Assembly: GCA_044464225.1 (NCBI GenBank) | Contig: JBIQLN010000012.1 | Coordinates: 37,121-101,120 of the forward strand | Source: 66-474 sp044464225 | GTDB taxonomy: Bacteria > Pseudomonadota > Gammaproteobacteria > Xanthomonadales > Rhodanobacteraceae | Direction: 5' to 3' | DNA: 64,000 bases | Notes under the pieces: model-generated | Databases searched by the model: none | What the model was told of the DNA's origin: nothing | The model's input: only the letters and a program-made list of their open reading frames with translations | Shown here: positions 35,866 to 43,750 of the stretch, in pieces | How the letters are laid out: every line of letters begins with the position of its first letter | Numbering within the stretch: the first letter of the stretch is position 1 | Made by a program: the position numbers and the translations under genes

Positions 35866-37311
35866 ATGGATGCCGGCAAGGCCCGATCCTTCATCGGCAA
35901 GCTGTGGGATGACGAAGTGGTTCCGCAGCTTGTCGAGTACATCAAGATCCCCAACAAGTCGCCCATGTTCGACAAGGAATGGGCTGTGCACGGTTACATG
36001 GACGCGGCGGTCGCGCTCATGGAGAAGTGGGCGCGTGCGAAACTGCAGTCGCTGCCGGGTGCGGCCCTGGAGGTGGTACGCCTTCCGGACCGTACGCCTC
36101 TGATCTTCATCGACGTGCCTGCATCGGGGAACGCGACGCGCGCCGACGATTGCGTGCTGCTTTACGGCCATCTGGACAAGCAGCCGGAAATGACCGGCTG
36201 GAGCGAAGGCCTGGGTCCGTGGACGCCCGTCCTGAAGGGCGACCGCCTGTATGGCCGTGGCGGCGCCGATGACGGCTACGCGATCTTCGGCTCGCTCTCG
36301 GCTTTGCTAGCGCTTCACGAACAAGGCGTGCCGCACGCGCGTTGCGTGGTGATGATCGAGGCCTGCGAGGAGTCGGGTAGCTACGACCTGCCGCACTATG
36401 TCGACCATCTCTTGCCGCGCATCGGCCAGCCTTCGCTGGTGGTGTGCCTGGATTCCGGCTGCGCCAACTACGACCAGTTGTGGCTGACCACGTCGCTGCG
36501 CGGCATGACCGGTGGCGAGCTGGTGGTCGAAGTGCTGACCGAGGGCGTGCATTCGGGTGACGCATCGGGCGTGGTCCCTGACAGCTTCCGCATCATGCGC
36601 GACCTGCTGTCGCGGCTGGAAGACCCGGCCACCGGCGAAATCGTGCCCGAGGAACTCTATGTCGACATTCCCGCCGAACGCATCGATCAGGCGAAACAAT
36701 GCGCCGACATCCTGGGCGACGATGTGTTCACCAAGTTCCCCTGGACGGAAGGCATGCGCCCGGTCAGCAGCGACAGGGTCGAATTGATCCTGAATCGCAC
36801 GTGGCGGCCGCAACTGGCCGTGACCGGCGCGGGTGGCCTGCCACCGCTCGAAAGCGCCGGCAACGTGCTGAGGCCCGGCACGTCGCTGAAGTTGAGCCTG
36901 CGGGTGCCGCCGACCGCCAACGGCAGCAAGGCCGGCGAGTTCGTCAAGAAGTTGCTGGAGTCCGACCCGCCGTATGGCGCGAAAGTGACCTTCAAGCTGG
37001 AGAAGGACGGCAGCGGCTGGAACGCGCCGCAGCTTTCCGAATGGCTGAGCAGTGCCGTGACGCAGGCGTCGCAGGATGCGTTCGGTGCGCCCGTCGCGTA
37101 CATGGGCGAGGGCGGCAGCATTCCCTTCATGGGCATGCTGGGCGAGAAATTCCCGAAGGCGCAGTTCCTGATCACGGGGGTGCTGGGCCCGCATTCGAAC
37201 GCGCACGGCCCGAACGAATTCCTGCACATCCCGACCGGAAAGAAGGTGTCGCAGGTGGTGGCCGGGGTGGTCGCCGCGCACGCGGGAGCGAGTGCTAAGG
37301 GCCTGACGTAG
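35866..37311 (+). CDS. M20-family metallopeptidase (dipeptidase-like)
   Basis: 481 aa from the ATG at 35866 with GAGGAG upstream; a candidate -10, TACACT, lies at 35830-35835. It is a di-zinc M20 enzyme: LLYGHLDKQPEM (first His and the Asp), LYGRGGADDGYAIFG (bridging Asp), MIEACEESGSYDL (catalytic Glu pair), and LGPHSNAHGPNEFLHI with the last His. The lid domain is inserted between (GELVVEVLTEGVHSGDASG...). Without a signal peptide it should work in the cytoplasm on dipeptides or N-acyl amino acids. The form resembles CNDP-type dipeptidases. Confidence 0.92.
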   Translation: MDAGKARSFIGKLWDDEVVPQLVEYIKIPNKSPMFDKEWAVHGYMDAAVALMEKWARAKLQSLPGAALEVVRLPDRTPLIFIDVPASGNATRADDCVLLYGHLDKQPEMTGWSEGLGPWTPVLKGDRLYGRGGADDGYAIFGSLSALLALHEQGVPHARCVVMIEACEESGSYDLPHYVDHLLPRIGQPSLVVCLDSGCANYDQLWLTTSLRGMTGGELVVEVLTEGVHSGDASGVVPDSFRIMRDLLSRLEDPATGEIVPEELYVDIPAERIDQAKQCADILGDDVFTKFPWTEGMRPVSSDRVELILNRTWRPQLAVTGAGGLPPLESAGNVLRPGTSLKLSLRVPPTANGSKAGEFVKKLLESDPPYGAKVTFKLEKDGSGWNAPQLSEWLSSAVTQASQDAFGAPVAYMGEGGSIPFMGMLGEKFPKAQFLITGVLGPHSNAHGPNEFLHIPTGKKVSQVVAGVVAAHAGASAKGLT

Positions 37312-37316
37312 TACTC

Positions 37317-37757
37317 GTGCGCGTCCGCGAAGCCACGCCTGCCGATGCGGAAGCGTTGGCGTCGTTGTCGGGCCAGCTCGGTTATTCCGTGGATGTCCCG
37401 ACGATGGTGCACCGCCTGGCGCGGGTCGAAGGCGGCGTGGTGCTGGTCGCGCTGGACGCGGAGGGCCTGGTATGCGCGATGGCGCATGCCGCGCCCAGGC
37501 GCCCGCTGGTGGCCGAGCCGTTCGTCGAAATTGCGGCGCTGGTGGTGGACGAGGCGGCGCGCGGGTCCGGGGCCGGCGCGGTGCTGCTCGCCGCGGTGGA
37601 GGCATGGGCGTACGGGCAGGGCTTCACGGGCGTGCGGGTGCGGTCCAACGTGCTGCGCGAGCGGGCGCATCGTTTCTATCTGCGCGAGGGCTACATCGAG
37701 CAGAAGCGCCAGGCGGTTTTCCTGAAGCGGTTGAACGCCACGAACGCGCCGACCTGA
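37317..37757 (+). CDS. GNAT N-acetyltransferase
   Basis: 146 aa from a GTG at 37317, five nt after the M20 stop. GNAT motif A is degenerate but legible (IAALVVDEAARGSGAGAVLLAAVEAWA, acetyl-CoA loop R-G-S-G-A-G), followed by GFTGVRVRSNVLRERAHRFYLREGYIEQKRQAVFLKRL. The N-terminal REATPADAEALASLSGQLGYSVD matches a common group of small GNATs with unknown targets. Probably co-transcribed with the M20 peptidase. Confidence 0.85.
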   Translation: MRVREATPADAEALASLSGQLGYSVDVPTMVHRLARVEGGVVLVALDAEGLVCAMAHAAPRRPLVAEPFVEIAALVVDEAARGSGAGAVLLAAVEAWAYGQGFTGVRVRSNVLRERAHRFYLREGYIEQKRQAVFLKRLNATNAPT

Positions 37758-37804
37758 CGGCAGGCGCGTGCGCGGTTACCCTTGACCACTCGCAAGGATC
37801 ACCG

Positions 37805-38464
37805 ATGCTCTACGACCTGCCTCCCGTCACCCGCGCGCTGCTGATCGCGAACGTCGCGATTTTCCTGCTGGAACTGGTGCCTTCGCTCCATCCGCTGCTG
37901 ATCGCCTACGGGGCGTTGTGGCCGGTCGGGCCATCGCAGCTCGCGGCCCTGCCGCAAGGTGGCGCCGTCCACGTCGGCTTCCAGTTCTGGCAAATCATCA
38001 CGTATGCATTCCTGCACGGCGGCTGGGGCCACATCTTCTTCAACATGTTCGCGCTGTGGATGTTCGGTGGTCCGATCGAGCACCTGCTGGGCGCGAAGCC
38101 CTACACGTTCTATTACTTCTTCTGCGCGGTGACCGCGGCCATCGCGCACCTGCTGGTCGGGCATTTCTTCGTGCACAAGTTCTATCCGACCATCGGCGCG
38201 TCGGGCGCGATCTTCGGACTGCTGGTGGCGTTCGGGGTGATGTATCCACGCATGAAGATGTTCCTGATCTTCTTCCCCGTGCCGATGCCGGCGTGGGTAT
38301 TCGTGATCGGCTACATCCTGCTGGAACTGTTCTTCGGCGTCAGCGGCTATGAATCCGGCGTGGCCCATTTCGCCCATCTCGGCGGTGCGGTGGGAGGCTT
38401 CGTCCTGCTGCAGTACTGGCGCGGCAAGCTGCCGATCCGGCCCAAGCGCATCCTGACGAGATGA
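37805..38464 (+). CDS. Rhomboid-family intramembrane serine protease
   Basis: 219 aa from the ATG at 37805. Six membrane helices can be traced. Catalytic dyad: Ser in PTIGASGAIFGLLVAF (G-x-S-G) and His in GVAHFAHLGGAVGGF; the family HGGWGHIFFNMFALWMFG block after the first loop is also present. It cleaves within or near transmembrane segments of substrate proteins. No GlpG-type N-terminal cytosolic domain. It is the last of three plus-strand genes and converges on the DUF3501 gene across 126 nt that hold no clear terminator. Confidence 0.93.
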   Translation: MLYDLPPVTRALLIANVAIFLLELVPSLHPLLIAYGALWPVGPSQLAALPQGGAVHVGFQFWQIITYAFLHGGWGHIFFNMFALWMFGGPIEHLLGAKPYTFYYFFCAVTAAIAHLLVGHFFVHKFYPTIGASGAIFGLLVAFGVMYPRMKMFLIFFPVPMPAWVFVIGYILLELFFGVSGYESGVAHFAHLGGAVGGFVLLQYWRGKLPIRPKRILTR

Positions 38465-38590
38465 CTTGCGGACCGCGGGTCACCGATCCTTCCGGCATTT
38501 TGCGTGGCGCGGGCGGGGCGGCGGAACCGGCGCCCGAGGGCACCTCCCTGGCCTGAGGACCCATGCCAGGGTTCGGGGGACGCCGGTGGA

Positions 38591-39172
38591 TCAGTCGAAA
38601 TCCGCGGCCAATGCTTCCTGCTGCGCCTCGGTGAGCCGCGCTTCTGCGTGGTAATGGGGATGACCGATGCGGAACGTCACCGGCCGGCCGCGCTTGAAGG
38701 CCGCGATGGCCGCCGCGTCGAGTTCGAAACGCAGGAAATGCACCGCGGCGGTCTTCTCTTCGTTGCTGCGTGGCAGATCTTCGTCGGCAATTGCCTTGAC
38801 CGGCGCGTGGCCTTCCACCGCAAGCTGCACGTCGTGTTCGATGTTGCGCAGCCGCAGCAGTTCGCGCTTGCGCACTTCGACGTCGTCGTACTCGATCAGC
38901 ATCGTGCACTTGAGGTTTGCGCCGTCGGGAACCAGCGGGTTGTAGGCCGCCAGTTCCTCGGCAATCCCCTCCGCTTCGAAAATCTTCTCCGCGCGCAGCA
39001 TTTCCTGGACCTGATACTGGATGGTGAGGCGGTCCTCGAACAGCAGCGTCACGTGTTCGCCGATTCGAACCTTGCGGTTGCGCTTGTGGGCGAGCACCCG
39101 GCTTCGGAATTCGGGGCGTTGCCTTGCGTACTCTTCCAGGGGCAACAGGTCTTGGGGAGTCAGGGTATGCAT
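38591..39172 (-). CDS. DUF3501 family protein
   Basis: 193 aa. It opens HTLTPQDLLPLEEYARQRPEFRSRVLAHKRNRKVRIGEHVTLLFEDRLTIQYQVQEMLRAE, the DUF3501 signature, and has no signal peptide, membrane helix or Cys cluster. The family has no established biochemical role. It recurs with a GlpC-like Fe-S oxidoreductase and rubrerythrin, and that trio is seen here on one strand (rubrerythrin upstream, Fe-S protein next, DUF3501 last). This suggests a role in peroxide handling or in an electron-transfer step with them. Confidence 0.85.
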   Translation of the reverse strand: MHTLTPQDLLPLEEYARQRPEFRSRVLAHKRNRKVRIGEHVTLLFEDRLTIQYQVQEMLRAEKIFEAEGIAEELAAYNPLVPDGANLKCTMLIEYDDVEVRKRELLRLRNIEHDVQLAVEGHAPVKAIADEDLPRSNEEKTAAVHFLRFELDAAAIAAFKRGRPVTFRIGHPHYHAEARLTEAQQEALAADFD

Positions 39173-39236
39173 GATGTCGCGCTTCCATTTGTGTCCGTGA
39201 AGACGGCAGCCTTTGCGGGACGGCCCCGGGGTTGCG

Positions 39237-40580
39237 TCAAATGCCGTAGGCCTTTCGCAACAGCGAAAGCGGATGCTGCTGCGGCGGCTGGTCGTTCAAT
39301 CCGTGTGCGAGGTGCGCGCCAGCCATCGGACAGTCGCTGGTGCTGGTGGCTGCGCCGGATTCGGCGATCCGCCGCTCGACCGGTTTTGCGATCTTGCGGG
39401 ACAGCGCGTAGGTTTGCGTCTTGACCCCGTACGTGCCGTCATGCCCCGAGCAACGCTCGATCGTGACGACTTCGGTGCCGGGCACCAGCGACAGGATGTC
39501 GCGGGTCTTCGGGCCGATCTTCTGCACCCGCTGGTGGCAGGCGACGTGCCAGGCGAGCTTGCCGAGCGACTGCTTGAACCCGGTCTTCAGCAGGCCCGCC
39601 GCGTGGCGTTCGGCCAGGTATTCGAAAGGATCGAAAAACGCGCGTTGCACCAGCTTCACGTCCTCGTCGTCCGGAAACATCAGCGGCAGTTCCTGCTTGA
39701 ACATCAGCACGCAGGACGGGATCGCGGCGGTGAGGTCGAAGCCGTCGCGCACGGCTTTCGCGAGCACCGGAATGTTTTCGTTCTTGTACTTGGTGACCGA
39801 GGCCAGATCGCCGAGTTCCAGCTTCGGCATGCCGCAGCAGACTTCCTTTGCCACCAGTTTCACCGGAATGTCGTTGTGCGCGAGCACGGCGGCCAGGTCA
39901 TCGACGACTTGCGGAAGCACGCTGTCGCAATAGCAGGTTGCGAAAATCGCGACCTTGCCGCGGGTGCGTCCCGCCGCCGTCGCGTTGCCCGCGGCATCCA
40001 GCTTCCGCAGCGCCTTTCGCGCCCGAGGATGCCTGTATTCCGGCACCTCGGCGTCGGGATGCACGTGCAGGGTCTTGTCCAGCAGCTTGCGCGCCGGCTT
40101 GTTGCGGTTCAGTGCATTGACGGTTTCCGCGATCACGGGTCGCGCGGCGATCCGGCCGACGGTGGTGGTGTCGGAAAGAAAGCGGTTGCCGAGCGAGGTG
40201 CCCTTGCGCTCGAACTCGAACGCCTTGGCGCGCAGCATCAGGTGCGGAAAATCGACATTCCACGGATGCGGCGGCACATAGGGACACTTGGTCTGGTAGC
40301 ACAGGTCGCACAGGTAGCACTGTTCGACGACCTTGCCGTAATCGGCCTTGTCGACGCCGTCGATCTCCATCGTTTCCGATTCGTCGATCAGGTCGAACAG
40401 GGTGGGGAAGGCGTGGCACAGGCTGACGCAGCGGCGGCAACCGTGACAGATGTTGAAGATGCGCTCCATCTCCTTTTCGAGCGCGGCCTGGTCGAAGAAT
40501 TCGGGGCCGTCCTGGCCCAGCGGGTGGCGGGTCGGAGCTTCGAGATTGCCTTCGCGATTGCCGCTCACGTCAATGCCCAT
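39237..40580 (-). CDS. GlpC/heterodisulfide-reductase-like Fe-S protein
   Basis: 447 aa. N-terminal pair of [4Fe-4S] motifs: CHGCRRCVSLCHAFP and CYLCDLCYQTKCPYVPPHPW. The C-terminal half carries two CCG-type (heterodisulfide reductase B-like) domains: ATCYCDSVLPQ...EVCCGMPKLELGD, and HVACHQRVQKIG...RCSGHDGTYG, the second lacking the doubled Cys. Related to the GlpC subunit of anaerobic glycerol-3-phosphate dehydrogenase, but no glpA/glpB are here. Context with rubrerythrin and DUF3501 points to electron delivery to rubrerythrin. An array of REP palindromes separates it from the rubrerythrin gene. Confidence 0.88.
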   Translation of the reverse strand: MGIDVSGNREGNLEAPTRHPLGQDGPEFFDQAALEKEMERIFNICHGCRRCVSLCHAFPTLFDLIDESETMEIDGVDKADYGKVVEQCYLCDLCYQTKCPYVPPHPWNVDFPHLMLRAKAFEFERKGTSLGNRFLSDTTTVGRIAARPVIAETVNALNRNKPARKLLDKTLHVHPDAEVPEYRHPRARKALRKLDAAGNATAAGRTRGKVAIFATCYCDSVLPQVVDDLAAVLAHNDIPVKLVAKEVCCGMPKLELGDLASVTKYKNENIPVLAKAVRDGFDLTAAIPSCVLMFKQELPLMFPDDEDVKLVQRAFFDPFEYLAERHAAGLLKTGFKQSLGKLAWHVACHQRVQKIGPKTRDILSLVPGTEVVTIERCSGHDGTYGVKTQTYALSRKIAKPVERRIAESGAATSTSDCPMAGAHLAHGLNDQPPQQHPLSLLRKAYGI

Positions 40581-40912
40581 TTGCTTGTGCCAGTATCGTT
40601 GGGCTTCGCGGGAAGCCGCTCGGCCCGACCTGCATGTTGCGCTGCAGGTGGGATTGAACCGGACGAAATCCGGGAGAAGCGCAACCGGTTCCGAGCTTGC
40701 GCTTTTCCGGTGTTGGGCTTCGCTTGCGCTCAGCCCAACCTACATCTTCGCGGGGAAGCCACCTGGACATGGTCAGGTTGGCAGGATCCGCGCCTTTTGC
40801 GGATGAAGCCCAACCTGGTGGCTCGACAGGGGTGGGCTTCGCGAAGAAGCCGCTCGGCCCAACCGGCATCGGCAAGCGATCCGCGCCGTGCGCGACGCAT
40901 TACCCAGCCGCA
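40581..40912. repeat. Array of about five REP-type units (BIME-like) between rubrerythrin and Fe-S genes
   Basis: This 332-nt gap has no ORF of its own. From 40598 to about 40870 it contains repeated GTTGGGCTTC / AAGCCCAACC words in both directions: a unit at 40598-40633, a diverged unit from about 40643, a compact palindrome GTTGGGCTTCGC...CAGCCCAACCTAC at 40712-40743, one at about 40773-40815, and one at about 40831-40865. The compact unit carries the terminal GTAG (as CTAC). It is the densest REP cluster in the window. Confidence 0.75.
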
Positions 40913-41332
40913 TCAACCCAGTTCGTTGAGGGCCTTGGTGAAGCGGTTGGCGTGCGAGCGTTCCGCTTTCGCCAGTGTCTCGAACCAGTCGGCGATTTCC
41001 TCGAAGCCCTCGTCGCGCGCAGCCTTGGCCATGCCCGGGTACATGTCGGTGTACTCGTGGGTCTCGCCCGCGATCGCGCTTTTGAGGTTGGCGTGGGTTT
41101 CGCCGAACGGCAGGCCGGTGGCGGGGTCGCCGACGTTTTCCAGGTATTCGAGGTGACCGTGTGCATGGCCGGTCTCGCCTTCCGCGGTGGAGCGGAACAC
41201 GGCGGACACGTCGTTGTAACCCTCGACGTCGGCCTTGGACGCGAAGTAGAGGTAACGGCGGTTGGCCATCGATTCGCCGGCAAAGGCGTCCTTCAAATTC
41301 TGTTCGGTCTTGGAACCCTTCAGGTTTGCCAT
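40913..41332 (-). CDS. Rubrerythrin (di-iron domain only)
   Basis: 139 aa. Ferritin-like four-helix bundle with the two ExxH-type iron sites: AGESMANRRY, AEGETGHAHGHLEYLE, AGETHEYTDMYPGMAK and LAKAERSHANRF. It lacks the C-terminal rubredoxin domain of classical rubrerythrin, so it needs a separate electron donor; the Fe-S protein at 39237 is a candidate. It reduces hydrogen peroxide in the cytoplasm. An OxyR-like site lies about 80-115 nt upstream of the ATG. Confidence 0.94.
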   Translation of the reverse strand: MANLKGSKTEQNLKDAFAGESMANRRYLYFASKADVEGYNDVSAVFRSTAEGETGHAHGHLEYLENVGDPATGLPFGETHANLKSAIAGETHEYTDMYPGMAKAARDEGFEEIADWFETLAKAERSHANRFTKALNELG

Positions 41333-41410
41333 CTTCTTTACCTCTCGTGTGGTGAGCGTGCGGCCTGATGCCGGTCAGGTGACCGTAACGCGGTCCGTGT
41401 GTGAAATGAA

Positions 41411-41447
41411 ATTGATTGATTCGATAGGCGCAATAGACAATAGCTAT
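41411..41447. promoter_or_regulatory. OxyR-type binding site upstream of rubrerythrin
   Basis: Four tetranucleotides at 11-nt periodicity: ATTG (41411), CGAT (41422), ATAG (41433), CTAT (41444), each separated by 7 nt. The OxyR consensus is ATAG-N7-CTAT-N7-ATAG-N7-CTAT; this matches 14 of 16 positions, with the second half exact. The site lies in an AT-rich island in the 220-nt gap (41333-41552) between rubrerythrin and rnk. Confidence 0.75.
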
Positions 41448-41552
41448 GGTCGACACGGCTGGCGTGTCACGCCGGGAAGGCCGTGCCGGTGTTTCCCGGA
41501 TCCGGAGCCACGGTGCCGGCCGCTTCAAATGGCGGTCATGGACGACCGGCCA

Positions 41553-41966
41553 CTACCGATGCAGGTCGCCCGCGGCCTCCGGCTGATAATGGATTGCGGT
41601 CACCTTCAGCCGGTGCGTCTTGCCGGCCTGGCCCGGCCAATCGATGCTCTGGCCCACGCGCAAACCCAGCAGGGCACTGCCGACCGGGGCCAGCACTGAA
41701 ATCTTGCCCGCGTCGGCATCGGCGTCCTTCGGGTACACCAGCGTCAGCGTGTGGTGCTTGCCGTTGGACTCATCCACGCAATCGGCCGACGAATTCATGC
41801 TGACCACGTCGTGGGGCATTTGCGCCGGCTCGACGATGTCGGCGCGATCGAATTCGGCCCGCAGTCGTGCCGCGATCGGGGAATCGCGCAATGCCGGTGT
41901 GTCGAGCAGGCTCTCGATACGTTCCACGTCAAGCCGGGAAAGGGTGATCAACATTTGTTTTTCCAT
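41553..41966 (-). CDS. rnk: Regulator of nucleoside diphosphate kinase, GreA-like (Rnk)
   Basis: 137 aa from the ATG at 41966. An N-terminal helical part (LITLSRLDVERIESLLDT...LRAEFDRADIV) precedes a C-terminal FKBP-like GreA/B domain (DVVSMNSSADCVDE...HTLTLVYPKDADADAGKISVLAPVGSALLGLRVGQSIDWP), the Rnk architecture with a short coiled coil. Rnk binds RNA polymerase near the secondary channel. It starts just after the oxyR stop (41968), so it is probably the second gene of an oxyR-rnk unit. Confidence 0.9.
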   Translation of the reverse strand: MEKQMLITLSRLDVERIESLLDTPALRDSPIAARLRAEFDRADIVEPAQMPHDVVSMNSSADCVDESNGKHHTLTLVYPKDADADAGKISVLAPVGSALLGLRVGQSIDWPGQAGKTHRLKVTAIHYQPEAAGDLHR

Positions 41967-41967
41967 G

Positions 41968-42954
41968 TCAGTGGTTCGCGTGGGCCCTTCCAGCAACATA
42001 CCGACGGCGCGCCGGTTTCTCAATGGGCGGCGGTTCGGGCGCGGGCAGGGTGGCGGGGTCGAGCAATGCCGGCGGAAGCTGCTTGAAAATTTCCGACAGT
42101 GCCAGCAGGAACGGGTGGATCGCCGAACTCTTGCGCCAGAACATCGCGATCCGGCGGCTGGGCGCGCGACCCCGGAACGGGGTGAGATGGACGTTGGTGG
42201 TTTGCGCGATCGGCGGCTGCACCGCGAGCACGGGCAGCAGGGTCACGCCCACGTTGGCCGCGACCATCTGCCGCAGGGTTTCCAGGCTGGTCGCGCGGAA
42301 GCCGTGCTTTTCGTCGGCGCCGGACATCCGGCAGACCTCCAGCGCCTGGTCACGCAGGCAATGCCCGTCTTCCAGCAACAGCAGATGTTGGTCCTCGAGG
42401 TCGGCAAGCTTCAGCAGCCGCCGGCCTGCCAGCGGGTGGGCGTCGGGTGCCGCCAGCAGGAACGGTTCCTCGAACAGGAATTCGGCGTGCAGCGTGTCAT
42501 CGTGCACCGGCAGCGCCAGGATCGCCGCATCCAGCTTGCCCTCGCGCAACCGCTGCAGCAGTTCGGGTGTCTTTTCCTCGACCAGCAGCAGTTCCAGGCG
42601 TGGAAAACGCTCGCGGATCGCACCCATCACGTGCGGCAGCAGGTACGGACCCAGCGTGGGAAAGATGCCCAGCGTTAGGGTGCCGGCTTCGGGGTCGCGG
42701 TCGCGGTGCGCGATGCGCTTGATCTGCTCGACCTCGTTCAGTACCTCGCGGGCGCGCGCCACGATCTGCTGGCCGGCTTCGGTCAGCAAGACCTTGCGGG
42801 GCGTGCGCTCGACCAGCGTGACGCCCAGCTCGTCTTCCAGTTTCCTGATCTGGGTGGAAAGGGTCGGCTGGCTGACGAAGCTCGCTTCGGCGGCACGGCC
42901 GAAATGCTTGTGATCGGCGAGGGCGACCAGATAGTGCAAATCGCGCAAGTTCAT
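41968..42954 (-). CDS. oxyR: Hydrogen peroxide-responsive LysR regulator OxyR
   Basis: 328 aa from the ATG at 42954. N-terminal helix-turn-helix: MNLRDLHYLVALADHKHFGRAAEASFVSQPTLSTQIRKLE. The redox pair is in EDGHCLRDQALEVC (Cys-x8-Cys, the counterpart of Cys199/Cys208 of E. coli). The tail is longer than E. coli OxyR by about 20 residues and Pro-rich. It is divergent from ahpC, with a matching binding site between, so it should control both ahpC and itself. Confidence 0.96.
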   Translation of the reverse strand: MNLRDLHYLVALADHKHFGRAAEASFVSQPTLSTQIRKLEDELGVTLVERTPRKVLLTEAGQQIVARAREVLNEVEQIKRIAHRDRDPEAGTLTLGIFPTLGPYLLPHVMGAIRERFPRLELLLVEEKTPELLQRLREGKLDAAILALPVHDDTLHAEFLFEEPFLLAAPDAHPLAGRRLLKLADLEDQHLLLLEDGHCLRDQALEVCRMSGADEKHGFRATSLETLRQMVAANVGVTLLPVLAVQPPIAQTTNVHLTPFRGRAPSRRIAMFWRKSSAIHPFLLALSEIFKQLPPALLDPATLPAPEPPPIEKPARRRYVAGRAHANH

Positions 42955-42986
42955 GGTGTATCGGCTTGATCCGGCATCGTCAAACA

Positions 42987-43023
42987 ATATATATGGACTA
43001 TCAATGCAATTACAACAATCGAT
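42987..43023. promoter_or_regulatory. OxyR-type binding site in the oxyR-ahpC gap
   Basis: ATAT (42987), CTAT (42998), ATTA (43009) and CGAT (43020), each separated by 7 nt. This is 12 of 16 matches to the ATAG-N7-CTAT-N7-ATAG-N7-CTAT consensus. It is about 33 nt from the oxyR start and 90 nt from ahpC, in a strongly AT-rich island; the gap (42955-43111) is 157 nt. Confidence 0.7.
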
Positions 43024-43111
43024 TTGATTTATGGACTGACCAGGCCTATCTTGGACGTTGAACGGCGGCGGACGCCGCCTGTCAAACCTGCTCAACCGCA
43101 AGGAGATTTGC

Positions 43112-43651
43112 ATGCTTACCGTTGGCAACAACTTCCCCCATTTCAACCTCAAGGCCACCGTGTCCATCGAGAGCCTGGACAAGGCCTTCACCGACATCGA
43201 CAACAGCACCTACAAGGGCAAGTGGCTGTGCGTGTTCTTCTATCCGAAGGACTTCACCTTCGTGTGCCCGACCGAGATCAAGGGCTTCGCCGACCTCGAC
43301 GCGCAGTTCAAGGATCGCGATTGCCAGATCCTCGCCGCCAGCACCGACTCCGAGTTCGTGCACATGGCCTGGCGCAAGGACCACAAGGATTTGCGTGACC
43401 TGCCGTTCCCGATGTTGGCCGACATCAACAAGGACCTGACCCGTGCGCTCGGCATCCTCGACGAGGAGGGCGTGGCCAAGCGCGCCGCGTTCCTGGTCGA
43501 CCCGGAAGGGGTGATCCGCTTCGTATACGTCACGGAAGGTTCGGTTGGCCGCAATCCGTCGGAAGTGCTGCGGGTACTCGACGCGCTGCAGACCGACGAG
43601 CTTTGCCCCTGCAACTGGAACAAGGGCGAAGAAACCCTGAAGGCCGCGTAA
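43112..43651 (+). CDS. ahpC: Alkyl hydroperoxide reductase peroxiredoxin AhpC
   Basis: 179 aa from the ATG at 43112, with AAGGAG upstream. Typical 2-Cys peroxiredoxin: the peroxidatic Cys is in FFYPKDFTFVCPTEIKGF, the resolving Cys in TDELCPCNWNKGEETLKAA. It reduces hydrogen peroxide and organic peroxides. No ahpF follows; an AhpD-like protein does. The C-terminal CPCNWNKGE form is the type served by AhpD or thioredoxin-like donors rather than AhpF. Two stem-loops separate it from the ahpD-like gene. Confidence 0.96.
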   Translation: MLTVGNNFPHFNLKATVSIESLDKAFTDIDNSTYKGKWLCVFFYPKDFTFVCPTEIKGFADLDAQFKDRDCQILAASTDSEFVHMAWRKDHKDLRDLPFPMLADINKDLTRALGILDEEGVAKRAAFLVDPEGVIRFVYVTEGSVGRNPSEVLRVLDALQTDELCPCNWNKGEETLKAA

Positions 43652-43669
43652 GGCCATCCCGTGCAGCCA

Positions 43670-43693
43670 GCGCCGATGCCCCTCCATCGGCGC
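43670..43693 (+). other. Stem-loop between ahpC and ahpD
   Basis: Perfect 9-bp stem GCGCCGATG / CATCGGCGC with a 6-nt loop, 18 nt after the ahpC stop. It may protect the ahpC message or pause transcription. Confidence 0.55.
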
Positions 43694-43701
43694 GGCGCCC
43701 A

Positions 43702-43725
43702 GGCGGCGGGAGTCATCCCGCCGCC
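43702..43725 (+). terminator. Strong GC hairpin, possible partial terminator before ahpD
   Basis: Perfect 10-bp stem GGCGGCGGGA / TCCCGCCGCC with a GTCA loop, followed by GCTTT. The T tract is short, so read-through into ahpD is likely; ahpC could then be made in excess of ahpD. Confidence 0.5.
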
Positions 43726-43750
43726 GCTTTGAACATCACTGGAGAAGACC

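Noticed and set aside
38465..38590. Gap between convergent rhomboid and DUF3501 genes
   Set aside because: Looked for a bidirectional terminator; only short imperfect stems without T tracts are visible.
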